This document shows, one piece after another, positions 39,358 to 48,137 of a stretch of DNA of 60,286 bases. The notes beneath the pieces were generated by a model. It was not told where the DNA came from and ran no database searches. It saw only the letters and a list, made by a program, of their open reading frames with translations. Position 1 is the first letter of the stretch, and each line of letters opens with the position of its first letter. Both the position numbers and the translations under genes were made by a program. The DNA comes from Elusimicrobiota bacterium (lineage in GTDB: Bacteria > Elusimicrobiota > Elusimicrobia > UBA1565 > UBA9628): positions 1 to 60,286 of the forward strand of contig JACQWX010000092.1 of NCBI GenBank assembly GCA_016209035.1. Direction: 5' to 3'.

Positions 39358-41574
39358 CTACCCGCCGGGCCGGCGCTCGGCCTCGGCAGCCATGGCCTTG
39401 AGGGCCGCGAGGTCCACCTTGCCGGAGGCCGCGATGGGGAGCTCGGCCACCCGGTGGAACCTACGCGCCTCCGGGATCCACGGCCTGGGGAAGCCCTCTT
39501 CCGAAAGCCTGCTCCGCAGGCTTTCGATGTCGCAGTCGTTCTTGTAGAGCACCACCAGCCTCTCGCCTTCCTCCCCGTCCGGGACCGAGGACACGAGGAA
39601 GGCCGGGCCGGCCGCGCCTGAGAGGTCCTGGAGCCTGGTCTCGAGCGCCCGGTGAGGGACCATCTCGCCGTCGATCCTGGTGAAGCGGGCGAGGCGGTCC
39701 GTGATGGCCACGAACCCGTCGTCGTCGATGACCGCCACGTCCCCGGTCACGTACCAGCCGTGGCGCATGCACTCGGACGTGCTCGCCGGGTCGCCGACGT
39801 AGCCCTTCATGACGTTCGGGCCCTTGACCAGGAGGAGCCCCGGGACCCCTTCGGGCGTCGACTCCCATGTCTCGGGGCAGACCGTCTTGATGGTGACCCC
39901 TGGGAGCGGCCTGCCGATGGTCCCCACCTTTCCCCCCTTCTGCCGCCTCCTCGAGCCCACCACGTCCGGGATGTTCACGGCCGCCACCGGCGAGAGCTCG
40001 GTCGTCCCGTAGCCCTCGAGCGGCAGGACCCCGAACTTATCGAGCCAGGCGGCGGCCAGCTCCTCCCTGAGCTTGTCCGCGCCAGCCACGACCAGGCGCA
40101 GGGACCCAAACGCCCTGGCCTCCACGCGGCGCAGGTAGGCGGCCAGCATGACCGGCGTGGCCGCGAGGATGGTCGGCCGGAACCGCTCGGCAAGCGCAGC
40201 CACGGCCGAGACGTCCGCCGGGTCGTGGTGGTAGACGGCGCCCAGCCCCAGCAGCAGGGGCAGCCACAGCGTGGCCGTGAACCCCAAGGCGTGGTGCAGG
40301 GTCAGCACGCCCAGGACCCTGTCCGTGGCAAGGGTGGCGTAGACCTGGGAGATGGCCTCCACGTTGGAGAGGATGTTGGCGTGGCTGAGCATCGCGCCCT
40401 TGGGGACGCCGGTCGAGCCGCTGGTGAAGAGGATCGCCGCGACGTCCTCAAGGTCGCGGGAAGCCCGCGGCGCCCAGACTTGCGCGAGCCTTTCAGGGCT
40501 CATGACGAGCAGACGCAGCCAGGAGCCCAGGCTCGCCCATCGGCCAGGCAGGGGGAGGTCTTCGATGAAGACCGGCCGGTCCGGCCGCCAGCCGAGCCTG
40601 TCCGTGACCTTGCGGGACGTGAGCACGGTCGTCACGCCGGCCTTGGCGCAGCGCTCGGCCGCGGCCTGCTTCGAGAGGGCCAAGCCGAGCATCACCGGCG
40701 CCCTTCCCGCCAGGGTGAGCGCCAGCACGGCCAGGCCGCCTCCCACGGAGGCAGGGAGCATCACGCCCGCGTTCCGGCCGGCATCGATCTCATGGTCCAG
40801 GGCCTTGGCCAGCCCCGCGGCAGCCGCGAGCGCGGACCCGAAGCTTAAACTGCGGCCGCTCGAGTCCGCGAGCGCCAGCCGCCAGGGGTGCTTCTTGGCC
40901 ATGCGGATGTACTCTAGCGCGAGGGTCTCCCTTTCGGCGAGCCTGAGCCTGAAGGACTCGGACCCGAGCTCTTGGATGGCCTGCCGGACCTGGTGCGCCG
41001 TGGCGGACGAGGGCAGCGAGGGGCCGAACGCTACGGTGACGGGATAGGGCAGGCGCCTGGGCCATTTGAAGAGGACGCCGCCCCCCTCGAAGCTGAAGAG
41101 GCTCCCCCAGAGCCGGTCGAGGTGGACGGGCACGACCGGGACGTCCAAGCCCTGCACCACCCTCTCGAACCCCTTCTTGAAGCTGTTCATCTGCCCGTGC
41201 CGCGATACCGTGCCTTCCGCGAAGATGCATAGGACCTTGCCCTCCTCGAGCACCTTGCGGCAGGCCTCCAGGGACCGGATCACGGCCTTCGGGCTGTCCC
41301 GTCCCGAGACCGGGATGGCGCCCATGGCCTTGAAGAACCAGTGCGCCACGGGGATGTCGTAGTAGGTGCGCGACATCAGGAAGTGCACGATGCGGGGGCT
41401 CGCCACCGCGACCAGGAGGGGGTCCGCGTAGGAGACGTGGTTGGCCACCAGGAGGGCCGCCCCCTTGCGAGGGCAATGGTTGCGGCCCTTGATGCGCATC
41501 CTGTAGAGGAGCAGGATGAGGACCTTCCCCAGGAGCCTGGCTAGGAGGAACTTGAGGGGAGGCCGAGCCTTCAT
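39358..41574 (-). CDS. aas: Bifunctional acyltransferase/acyl-ACP synthetase (Aas-like)
   Basis: A 738-residue two-domain protein. The N-terminal PlsC-type acyltransferase (1-210) shows NHVSYAD (H46, D51) and FAEGTVSR; it acylates lysophospholipids. The C-terminal AMP-forming ligase (about 215-738) has ILFTSGSTGVPKG, EGYGTTE, WYVTGD and the catalytic lysine in ASGKVDL, activating a fatty acid on ACP or CoA. This architecture repairs lyso-phospholipids at the inner membrane. The ATG overlaps the SDR stop (ATGA), last in a three-gene operon. A deleted scrap of a similar gene lies at 36478-36570. Confidence 0.88.
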   Translation of the reverse strand: MKARPPLKFLLARLLGKVLILLLYRMRIKGRNHCPRKGAALLVANHVSYADPLLVAVASPRIVHFLMSRTYYDIPVAHWFFKAMGAIPVSGRDSPKAVIRSLEACRKVLEEGKVLCIFAEGTVSRHGQMNSFKKGFERVVQGLDVPVVPVHLDRLWGSLFSFEGGGVLFKWPRRLPYPVTVAFGPSLPSSATAHQVRQAIQELGSESFRLRLAERETLALEYIRMAKKHPWRLALADSSGRSLSFGSALAAAAGLAKALDHEIDAGRNAGVMLPASVGGGLAVLALTLAGRAPVMLGLALSKQAAAERCAKAGVTTVLTSRKVTDRLGWRPDRPVFIEDLPLPGRWASLGSWLRLLVMSPERLAQVWAPRASRDLEDVAAILFTSGSTGVPKGAMLSHANILSNVEAISQVYATLATDRVLGVLTLHHALGFTATLWLPLLLGLGAVYHHDPADVSAVAALAERFRPTILAATPVMLAAYLRRVEARAFGSLRLVVAGADKLREELAAAWLDKFGVLPLEGYGTTELSPVAAVNIPDVVGSRRRQKGGKVGTIGRPLPGVTIKTVCPETWESTPEGVPGLLLVKGPNVMKGYVGDPASTSECMRHGWYVTGDVAVIDDDGFVAITDRLARFTRIDGEMVPHRALETRLQDLSGAAGPAFLVSSVPDGEEGERLVVLYKNDCDIESLRSRLSEEGFPRPWIPEARRFHRVAELPIAASGKVDLAALKAMAAEAERRPGG

Positions 41575-42407
41575 CTCTCCGGTCCGCTCTCGTCCCGGTA
41601 CGGCCGCTTCTTGCGCGGCTTCATCCGGGACACGATCCAATCGTAGAGAGCCGACGGCAGGTTCGGGGCGACATGGACGACGAACCAGGAGAGCTGCCAC
41701 GGGAAGTGCACGAGGCGCTCGCCCCGCTCGATGCCCCGCAGGATGCGGCGGACCCCGTCCTCGGTCTCGAGCAGGAAAGGCATGTCCTTCGGGTCGTTGC
41801 GGTCCGTGATCTCGCTCTTCACGAACCCCGGGGCGACCGTCACGACCTTGACGCCGGTCCCGGCCAGGTCCACGCGCACGGACTCGAGCATCGTGACGAG
41901 GGCCGCCTTGCTGGCGGAGTAGGAGCCCGTGTTCGGGAGACCTCGGTAGGCCGCGAGGCTCGCGATGCCCGCGATGGTGCCCCGGCCCGCCTTCACCATG
42001 TCTGGGATCACGGCCTCCAGCCAGTAGGCGACGCCCATCACGTTGGTCTCGAAGGTCCAGCGGTAGTTCTCGGCGCTGAACTGCCGGGCGTTCACCGCGT
42101 CGCCCACGCCGGCGTTGAGGATGGCCCAGTCAAGGCCGCCCCATTCGCTCTTGATGCAGGCGTAGTGCCGCCGCACGGTCTCCGGCTCGGTCACGCTCCC
42201 GACCAGCTTGAGGCACTCCCCGCCGGCGGCCTGGACCGCCTCCGCGGTCGCCGCGAGCTTCTCCCGGCGCCGGGCCGTGACCGCCACGCGGGCCCCTTGG
42301 CGCGCCAGTTCCACCGCCATGGCCCGGCCCAGCCCCGAGCTGGCGCCGGTGATCAGGACACGCCGGGTGGAACTCCGTTCCACCCGGCGTCCGTTTTCTG
42401 CGTTCAT
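41571..42407 (-). CDS. Short-chain dehydrogenase/reductase
   Basis: A 278-residue classical SDR. The cofactor motif TGASSGLG lies at residues 20-27, the NAG motif in AILNAGVG, catalytic Ser in GIASLAAYRG and YSASK as the Tyr/Lys pair. ARRREK after strand 2 suggests NADPH preference. A basic C-terminal tail (RMKPRKKRPYRD) may bind membrane or lipid. Operon position between a ParB-like gene and aas suggests lipid metabolism, for example fatty aldehyde, ketone or alcohol handling, but the substrate cannot be read from sequence. Confidence 0.9.
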   Translation of the reverse strand: MNAENGRRVERSSTRRVLITGASSGLGRAMAVELARQGARVAVTARRREKLAATAEAVQAAGGECLKLVGSVTEPETVRRHYACIKSEWGGLDWAILNAGVGDAVNARQFSAENYRWTFETNVMGVAYWLEAVIPDMVKAGRGTIAGIASLAAYRGLPNTGSYSASKAALVTMLESVRVDLAGTGVKVVTVAPGFVKSEITDRNDPKDMPFLLETEDGVRRILRGIERGERLVHFPWQLSWFVVHVAPNLPSALYDWIVSRMKPRKKRPYRDESGPER

Positions 42408-42411
42408 CTTC

Positions 42412-43275
42412 CTAGGTCGTCGTCCTCTGCTGTTTGATGAATCCCACGATCCCCTGGACCAGGCCCGGCAGCAGGTCGTAGAACTTCGCCTTCCTGAATT
42501 TGCGCACGAAGTCCTCCCTGGTGAAGTCGAAGCCCACGTCGAACCCGGCCTTCTGGCTCAGGTAGTACTTGTGCTGCTGGATCCAGATGTAGAGGTCCGT
42601 GTAGGTCCGGTCCGGGAAGCCCTCGAGCACGCCCTGCTCCAGGATGATGCGGGCGGCGGGCAGGAACCTCGACTCGTACCAAAGGAGGCCGGCGAACACC
42701 AGGTTCTTCTTGGCCAGCTCGCCGTGGCCGTAGCCCCGCCGGAAGTGGGCGATCTCCTCGAAGAGCTTGCCGTAGCTGGTCAGCTCCGTGACCTTGAGGG
42801 GATGGACCAGGATGGCGTTGCCGAGGCGCGTCTCGCGCTCGAACACGCGCTCCTCGAGCTTGATCAGGAACCGGCGCGCCGCCTCGGTGTCGCAGGCGTA
42901 CTTCTTCTCAGGCGAGAGGTTCAGCCCGAACTCGACCTCGAGGACCTCGGCGTCGATGTCCACGGCCTTGAGCTCGGCCTTGGCCACGGTCACGCGGTTG
43001 TGGCCGTCCACTACGAAGAAGTTGTCCATGAGCTGGTAGACCTTGATGGGCGGCAGTATCTTCCCCGAAAGCATGGCGGCCTTGACGCTCTCGTACTTCT
43101 CGCGGACCAGGCCTGCCTGGGGCAGGAAGTTCTCGGTGAACTCCTGGTACCGGCCGAGGCTGCCTACGATCTTGTCCACCGGGATGGGCCTCACCCCGCG
43201 GCTGACGCGGACCACGCTGTCGAGGTTCTTCTCGATGGAGGCGAAGTCCAGGAGCGTGTCTTTCTCTTCGCTCAT
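42412..43275 (-). CDS. ParB/sulfiredoxin-fold-like protein
   Basis: A 287-residue protein. Residues about 25-110 resemble a ParB-like nuclease/CTPase fold: RPIPVDKIVGSLGRYQEF, LPPIKVYQLMDNFFVVDGHN and RVTVAKA, where VVDGHNR corresponds to the ParB GERR-type box. The C-terminal 170 residues are helical and unlike chromosomal ParB; there is no HTH I can name, so partitioning is unlikely. Similar proteins are annotated DUF4032-type or ParB-like regulators. ATG 43275 has GGACGG six nt upstream; 43281 is an alternative. It is divergent from the nfeD operon and starts the SDR-aas operon. Confidence 0.6.
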   Translation of the reverse strand: MSEEKDTLLDFASIEKNLDSVVRVSRGVRPIPVDKIVGSLGRYQEFTENFLPQAGLVREKYESVKAAMLSGKILPPIKVYQLMDNFFVVDGHNRVTVAKAELKAVDIDAEVLEVEFGLNLSPEKKYACDTEAARRFLIKLEERVFERETRLGNAILVHPLKVTELTSYGKLFEEIAHFRRGYGHGELAKKNLVFAGLLWYESRFLPAARIILEQGVLEGFPDRTYTDLYIWIQQHKYYLSQKAGFDVGFDFTREDFVRKFRKAKFYDLLPGLVQGIVGFIKQQRTTT

Positions 43276-43352
43276 GCCCATCCGTCCATATGGTACCAAA
43301 AAGCCGTCCTTCCCCACCCCACGGCCTTGGCCCTCTTGAGGCCCCAATATTG

Positions 43353-43358
43353 TAGTAT
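43353..43358 (+). promoter_or_regulatory. -10 box of nfeD-band 7 operon
   Basis: TAGTAT, 6 nt before the ATG at 43365, within ATATTGTAGTATTG. Fits the leaderless pattern seen elsewhere. Confidence 0.35.
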
Positions 43359-43364
43359 TGCGGC

Positions 43365-43799
43365 ATGAACTGGTGGATGTGGCTGATCCTAGGGCTGGGC
43401 CTGCTGGCGGGCGAGCTCGTCACGCCGGGCGGGTTCTTCGTCATCTTCTTCGCGATGTCGGCGCTCGTGGTGGCGCTCCTCGTGGGGCTGGGCGCGGGCG
43501 GGCCGGTGTGGGCGCAGGGGCTCGTCTTCGTCGCCCTCTCGGTCGTCTCGCTGCTCTTGTTCCGCAAGAGGCTCCTGGCGAGGTTCAGGCCGAGCGACGA
43601 CCTCGGCAAGAGCCTCGCGGACGTGGTCGGCGGGGTGGCCACGGCCCAGGACGACATCGCCCCGGGCGCGGTCGGCAAGGCCGAGTACCGCGGCACCCCG
43701 TGGGCCGTCCGGAACTGCGGCGACAAGCCCATCGCCAAGGACCAGCGATGCAGGGTCCAGAAGGTCGAAGGGCTCATGCTGTTCATCATGCCGGAGTAG
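43365..43799 (+). CDS. NfeD-like membrane protein
   Basis: A 144-residue protein: two or three N-terminal membrane helices (WMWLILGLGLLAGELV, FFVIFFAMSALVVALLVGLG, VFVALSVVSLLLF) and a C-terminal OB-fold (GGVATAQDDIAPGAVGKAEY, CRVQKVEGLMLFI). This is the short NfeD1b type, which accompanies a stomatin-like protein; the next gene is exactly that. Together they probably shape membrane microdomains or control protein quality. Lacks the ClpP-like protease domain of long NfeD. Confidence 0.92.
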   Translation: MNWWMWLILGLGLLAGELVTPGGFFVIFFAMSALVVALLVGLGAGGPVWAQGLVFVALSVVSLLLFRKRLLARFRPSDDLGKSLADVVGGVATAQDDIAPGAVGKAEYRGTPWAVRNCGDKPIAKDQRCRVQKVEGLMLFIMPE

Positions 43800-43826
43800 C
43801 GCTCATCCCGCACTAGAGAGGTTGCC

Positions 43827-44741
43827 ATGGAATACCTTGTGATCTTCTTCGTGGTCTTCGTCGTGTTCGTGCTCTACAAGACCGCGATCGTCGTTCCCCA
43901 GCAGTACGCCTACGTGGTCGAGCGGCTCGGCAAGTACTCCGGGATCCTCGAGGCCGGCTTCCACGTCCTGATCCCCTTCTTCGACGTGGTGCGCAACCGG
44001 GTCTGCCTCAAGGAGGCGGCCTACGACATCCCGGAGCAGATCTGCATCACCCGCGACAACGTGCAGGTGGGCGTGGACGGCGTCCTCTACCTCAAGGTCA
44101 TGAACCCGGAGCGGGCGACCTACGGCGTGATGGACTTCCTCTTCGCCATCTCCCAGCTCGCGCAGACCACCCTGCGCAGCGAGATCGGCAAGATCGACCT
44201 GGACAAGACCTTCGAGGCCCGCGGCCACATCAACACCCAGGTCGTCACCGAACTCGACAAGGCCACCGACTCCTGGGGCATCAAGGTCCTGCGCTACGAG
44301 ATCAAGAACATCAACCCTCCTCGCGAGATCATCGTGGCCATGGAGAAGCAGATGAAGGCCGAGCGGGAAAAGCGGGCGGTCATCCTGACCTCGGAGGGCG
44401 AGCGCGACGCCAACATCAACACCGCCGAGGGCTCCAAGCAGCAGGTCATCAAGGCCTCGGAGGCGACGAAGCAGCGGCAGATCAACGAGGCCGACGGCCA
44501 GGCCGCCGCCATTCTCGCCATCGCTACCGCCACCGCCGAGGGCATCCGCAAGGTCGCGGAGACCATCCAGAAGCCGGGCGGCTACGAGGCGGTGCAGCTC
44601 AAGGTCGCGGAGAAGTACATCGGGGAGTTCGGGCAGCTGGCGAAGACCACGAACACCATGATCCTGCCGGCGAGCGCCTCGGACGTGGCCTCGATGATCG
44701 CGACCGCTATGTCGGTCGTGAAGCGCACTTCGGGGAACTGA
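43827..44741 (+). CDS. SPFH/band 7 stomatin-like protein (QmcA type)
   Basis: A 304-residue SPFH protein with one N-terminal membrane segment (YLVIFFVVFVVFVLY), the band 7 domain (AYVVERLGKYSGILEAGFH through TQVVTELDKATDSWGIKVLR) and a coiled coil rich in Glu/Ala/Lys, followed by a hydrophobic C-terminal tail. It oligomerises on the inner membrane with the NfeD partner encoded 27 bp upstream. The AGAGAGG site precedes the ATG. Highly conserved relative to stomatins, so confident. Confidence 0.95.
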   Translation: MEYLVIFFVVFVVFVLYKTAIVVPQQYAYVVERLGKYSGILEAGFHVLIPFFDVVRNRVCLKEAAYDIPEQICITRDNVQVGVDGVLYLKVMNPERATYGVMDFLFAISQLAQTTLRSEIGKIDLDKTFEARGHINTQVVTELDKATDSWGIKVLRYEIKNINPPREIIVAMEKQMKAEREKRAVILTSEGERDANINTAEGSKQQVIKASEATKQRQINEADGQAAAILAIATATAEGIRKVAETIQKPGGYEAVQLKVAEKYIGEFGQLAKTTNTMILPASASDVASMIATAMSVVKRTSGN

Positions 44742-44754
44742 CCGGCGTCCTCCC

Positions 44755-45021
44755 ATGCGCTTGGCGGGGCTCAAGGTCCGGGCCGCCATGCGCCGCATGC
44801 GCTGGCTCCTGGGCCTGCTGGCTCTGTGGCTCGCGTCGGCGACGCTGGCGTTTGGCGCGCTCAAGGGGATGCCCTGGCACGACGCCAACCCGCGCGTGCG
44901 CATCGCGGCGCGCTACGCCCTGGACAGCCTGGCGGGAGTGCTCGAGAAGCTCGGCGCGGACTACGTGTACTCGCAGTCGCTCTCGGCCTTCAACGAGATC
45001 ACCAGGGTCCTCAAGGTTTAG
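44755..45021 (+). CDS. Small hypothetical membrane-anchored protein
   Basis: An 88-residue ORF 13 bp after the band 7 gene, with a basic start and one hydrophobic segment (WLLGLLALWLASATLAFGAL) that could be a signal peptide or anchor, then a soluble helix-rich tail (RIAARYALDSLAGVLEKLGA). No family recognised. ATG 44788 (M12) is a possible alternative start. Its last 11 bp overlap the convergent DsbA-like gene. Codon usage and operon position support a real gene. Confidence 0.55.
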   Translation: MRLAGLKVRAAMRRMRWLLGLLALWLASATLAFGALKGMPWHDANPRVRIAARYALDSLAGVLEKLGADYVYSQSLSAFNEITRVLKV

Positions 45022-45907
45022 GCGCGGGCTGCGGCTGGACCTGGGGCGGCGCCTGCGGCGCCATCCCGGTCTTCTTCTGGAGCTTCTCGACGATCTTGTC
45101 GAAGAAGACCGGCGGGTAGGCGCCCCGCAAGGGCACGCCGTTGAAGAGGAACCCCGGGGTCCCGCTGAACCCGAAGGAATCAGCCTCCGCGATGTCGGCC
45201 TGGACCTTGTCCTTGACGGCCTGGCTCTCGACGTCCTTCTTGAGCTTCTTGAGGTTGAGGCCGAGCGCCTTGGCGGTCTCCTCGTAGAAGGCGGCCCCGA
45301 GCTTGCCCTGGTTCATGAAGAGCTTGTCGTGGAACTCCCAGGCCTTCTCGGGCGACTGGAGCGAGACCGCCTCCAAGTAGCGGGCGGCCGGCATGGCCTC
45401 GGGATGCATGTCCAGGGGCTTGTTCTTGAAGACGAAGCGCAGGTCGTCGCCGAACTTCTTCCTCAGCTCCTCGACGATGAGGAAGCCCCGGGCGCAGTAC
45501 GGGCACTGGAAATCAGAGTACTCCACCAAGGTGTGCTTGGCGTTCTTGTTGCCCCGGACGCGGGTCTTGCCGTCCACGGCGGGCTGGTAGGGGTTGGCGA
45601 CGCGTTCGTCGATCTCCTTCTCGACGGCCAACTCGGCCTCCTTGCGCTGGCGGTCCTGCCCCTCCGCAGCGGCCTGATTGAGGATGTCGATGAGTTCCTT
45701 GCGCTGGGAACGCAGGACGTCCATGACGAGCCCGGGGTCGGCCTCGAGCGCCTTCTTGAGCTCCTCGCGGAAGGAGGAAGCCGCGGGCTTGGCATCGGAG
45801 GACTTTCCAGCCTCCCGGGACGCGGCGACGGCGGCAAAGGGGACGGCGGCCATGCATTCGACGGCCAAGACCGAGGCGAGGACGAAAAGGACGGATGTCA
45901 TTCTCAT
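45011..45907 (-). CDS. DsbA-family thiol-disulfide oxidoreductase
   Basis: A 298-residue exported protein. Signal peptide (TSVLFVLASVLAVECMA), an N-terminal helical region (about 40-105, LRSQRKELIDILNQAA), then a thioredoxin-fold DsbA domain with active site CPYC (YSDFQCPYCARGF), cis-Pro loop FSGTPGFLFNGVPLRG and a helical insert. It resembles BdbD/DsbA-like proteins that oxidise or isomerise exported thiols. Last in the operon, with an ATGA overlap to the epimerase gene plus its own TATAAT. A degraded copy lies at 38986. A Pro/Gln-rich tail ends the chain. Confidence 0.9.
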   Translation of the reverse strand: MRMTSVLFVLASVLAVECMAAVPFAAVAASREAGKSSDAKPAASSFREELKKALEADPGLVMDVLRSQRKELIDILNQAAAEGQDRQRKEAELAVEKEIDERVANPYQPAVDGKTRVRGNKNAKHTLVEYSDFQCPYCARGFLIVEELRKKFGDDLRFVFKNKPLDMHPEAMPAARYLEAVSLQSPEKAWEFHDKLFMNQGKLGAAFYEETAKALGLNLKKLKKDVESQAVKDKVQADIAEADSFGFSGTPGFLFNGVPLRGAYPPVFFDKIVEKLQKKTGMAPQAPPQVQPQPAPKP

Positions 45908-47001
45908 GGTTTGATTATACAATAGGGCTCGACGCCGATGCCGGCCTTGACCTTCGAGAGGTCGTAGACGCCGCCCCGGCCGATGCGCACCCCGCGCATG
46001 GGTTCGTCTTCGAACCACAGAGGGGTGTCGAGGTCCACGAAGCTGAAACCCCCCAGGCCCGCGGCGAAGTGCGCCGCGCAGGTCATGGCCAGCGAGGACT
46101 CGACCATCCCCCCGATCATGAGCCCCAGGCCCGCGGCCCGGCAGATGAGCGCGACCTCCCAGGCCTCGAGGAGCCCGTACTTCATCAGCTTGATGTTGAC
46201 CACGTCGACCGCGCGTTCGCGGGCCATCCTCCACGCGTCGCGGCGCCCCTGGACGGACTCGTCCGCCGCCACTGGCACGCCCCCGCGCCTGCCGACCTCG
46301 GCGAGGCCTTTCCAGTCGTCCTGGGACGCAGGCTGCTCGAAGAGGACGGGGACGACGCCGCGGCGCTTCAAGCGCGCCAGAAGCTTGAGCGACTCGGAGG
46401 GGCCGTAGCCGCAGTTTGCGTCGAGCATGATCCGGGCCCCGCGCACGGCCCGGACCACGGCCAGCACCCTCTCGAGGTCCTCGGCGAATCCCTTGCCCAC
46501 CTTGACCTTGATCGTCCGCACGCCCAGGGCGGCGATGCGCCGCGCCGACGCCGCGGCCTGGGCCGGCGGCTCGATCGCCACGGTGACGTCGGAGCGCACG
46601 CGGCGCTCGGCTCCTCCGAACAAAAGCCTCAGCGCAATCCCCGCCCGCTTGGTCCAGGCGTCGAGCGCCGCCATGGAGAGCGCGGCGCGCGCCGCGCCGG
46701 AGCCGGGCAGGAGCCGCTCGACCTCGTCGAGCAGCGGCCGGAACCCCGTCGCGTCGGCGCCTCCCAAGGCCCTACCGGCCGCGGCGGCCTCCTTCAAGAC
46801 CGTTCCCTGCGTCTCGCCTTTGTAGGAGACCGGGGCGCCCTCGCCCCAACCGACCGTGCCGTCCTTGAGCCTCAGCCGGACCAGGACGTTCTCGACGACC
46901 GTCTGAGCGCCCGTCGCGATCTCGAAAGGGGCGTTCATCGGGGCGTCCAGCGGGAGGACCGAGACCGCTCCCACGCAGGCCCGGGAGCGGCCGCGCGTCA
47001 C
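45904..47001 (-). CDS. Dipeptide epimerase (enolase superfamily)
   Basis: A 365-residue enolase-superfamily enzyme. The catalytic KxK is TIKVKVGKG, metal ligands are in IMLDANCGY, LFEQPAS and ADESVQ, and the second base lies in NIKLMKYG. DxD-type specificity loop LDTPLWFEDEP near the C-terminus suits L-Ala-D/L-Glu epimerases of murein peptide recycling, rather than muconate cycloisomerases. The GTG at 47001 overlaps the redoxin stop (GTGA) and puts the family start at a reasonable place; ATG further in (MNAPFEI) is less complete. Murein-related specificity is an inference. Confidence 0.88.
   Translation of the reverse strand: MTRGRSRACVGAVSVLPLDAPMNAPFEIATGAQTVVENVLVRLRLKDGTVGWGEGAPVSYKGETQGTVLKEAAAAGRALGGADATGFRPLLDEVERLLPGSGAARAALSMAALDAWTKRAGIALRLLFGGAERRVRSDVTVAIEPPAQAAASARRIAALGVRTIKVKVGKGFAEDLERVLAVVRAVRGARIMLDANCGYGPSESLKLLARLKRRGVVPVLFEQPASQDDWKGLAEVGRRGGVPVAADESVQGRRDAWRMARERAVDVVNIKLMKYGLLEAWEVALICRAAGLGLMIGGMVESSLAMTCAAHFAAGLGGFSFVDLDTPLWFEDEPMRGVRIGRGGVYDLSKVKAGIGVEPYCIIKP
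45914..45919 (-). promoter_or_regulatory. -10 box of DsbA-like gene
   Basis: A perfect TATAAT 6 nt before the ATG at 45907, so the message would start at the start codon. It lies within the end of the epimerase gene. Confidence 0.5.
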
Positions 47002-48137
47002 AGCCCCACCGACAGGCACCGATCCGAGACGGAGATCTCGTAGATCCGGGCGCCGGCCTTGGCCGGGATGATGATGAGCTCGTGCGGGTCGTCGGTGGGG
47101 TTGCGGACTAGGTCGTAGACCCCTGGATCGTCCACCGAGACGAAGCTCTCGCTCTCTTCGTCGAAGCGGATGTCGTTGCCGGCGGCCTCGGGCTTGATCC
47201 AATGCTCGTCCTGGAGGACATAGAACCGCTGGGCGCGGCGGCCCGGACTTATGAGCGCGGCGGCCCGCGCCCCATGATAGACGAAGCTCACCTGGAAGGA
47301 GCGTCCCTTGTTGTCCTTGGACAACGCCATGGCGTCCGACTCCACGGCCCATTCCCCCTGGTAGACCGCCTCTCCCTCGCGGGTGTTGACGAAGACCGTG
47401 TTCCGGTACCTCATCAGGTCTTCGATCTGCTTGACCTTGCCGCGGGCCGAACCAGCGAAGATGGTCTCGGACGCCGTCCCGCAGTCGATCGCCGGAGGGT
47501 CCTCCAATGGCGCAAAGGACCGGGACGGCTTGTAGCCGGCGCGCTCCGCGGCGGCGATGATCTCGCCCTCGAACTCGGCGTAGCTCCCCTCCCCGAGACG
47601 ATCATACACGATGCGTCCCCGGTGGTCCACGAGGAAGAGCGCCGGCCAGCCCTCGACCGCGTAGGACTTCCAGATCGAACGGTCGTTGTCGAGCACCAGC
47701 GGGAACTGGATCGCCAGGCGCTTGGCCGACTTCTGCAGGACGAGCGGGTCCTTCTGGAACTCGTAATCCGGGCTCTGGACGCCGATCACCATGAGCCCTT
47801 CGAGGGCGTAGCGTTCCCACCATTCCCTGAGCACGGACAGGGTCCGCAAGGAGTTGACGCTGCCCGGGTTGATGAACGCCACCAGCACGGCCTTCTTGCC
47901 GCGCAGGAGCCGCATGCTCAGGGGCTTGGCGTTGACCCAGACCCGGCCCGGAGGGAACTCGGGGGCGGGAGGCGTGATGGGGCGCACCGCGCCGGCGGGG
48001 ACCGCGGCCAGGGCCAGCCCCAAGGCCAGGCAGAACGCCGGGCGCGGTCGAGGCCGGAGGCCCTGGCCTTCCAGGATACTGGAGGGCCAGGTCCCGGACG
48101 CCCTCTGGAAGGGCGTTGGCTGTCCGGGAAGCGTCAC
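46998..48137 (-). CDS. Secreted TlpA-like redoxin with C-terminal beta domain
   Basis: A 379-residue exported protein. After a repeat-encoded N-terminal stretch comes a signal peptide (AFCLALGLALAAVPAGA), a thioredoxin-like domain (about 65-200: AVLVAFINPGSVNSL, WPALFLVDHRGRIVYDRLG) and a C-terminal beta-rich domain (about 220-379) also found in AhpC/TSA-type DipZ proteins. The CxxC active site is replaced by PGSVNS, so it is unlikely to be a redox enzyme as such. The GTG start overlaps the transglutaminase stop (GTGA). Its stop overlaps the epimerase GTG. Role unknown, possibly binding or scaffold. Confidence 0.75.
   Translation of the reverse strand: MTLPGQPTPFQRASGTWPSSILEGQGLRPRPRPAFCLALGLALAAVPAGAVRPITPPAPEFPPGRVWVNAKPLSMRLLRGKKAVLVAFINPGSVNSLRTLSVLREWWERYALEGLMVIGVQSPDYEFQKDPLVLQKSAKRLAIQFPLVLDNDRSIWKSYAVEGWPALFLVDHRGRIVYDRLGEGSYAEFEGEIIAAAERAGYKPSRSFAPLEDPPAIDCGTASETIFAGSARGKVKQIEDLMRYRNTVFVNTREGEAVYQGEWAVESDAMALSKDNKGRSFQVSFVYHGARAAALISPGRRAQRFYVLQDEHWIKPEAAGNDIRFDEESESFVSVDDPGVYDLVRNPTDDPHELIIIPAKAGARIYEISVSDRCLSVGL
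48064..48126. repeat. Nested hairpins at the redoxin 5' end
   Basis: An 11-bp imperfect stem (TGGCCTTCCAG with its complement, one mismatch) adjoins a structure with outer stem CCCGGAC/GTCCGGG and inner stem ACGCCCT/AGGGCGT. The DNA is translated as the residues before the signal peptide, as in hemE, and looks inserted at the operon junction. Confidence 0.55.

Noticed and set aside
42412-43275. Chromosome partitioning ParB
   Set aside because: No ParB helix-turn-helix or dimer domain, no parA neighbour and no parS-like sites seen.
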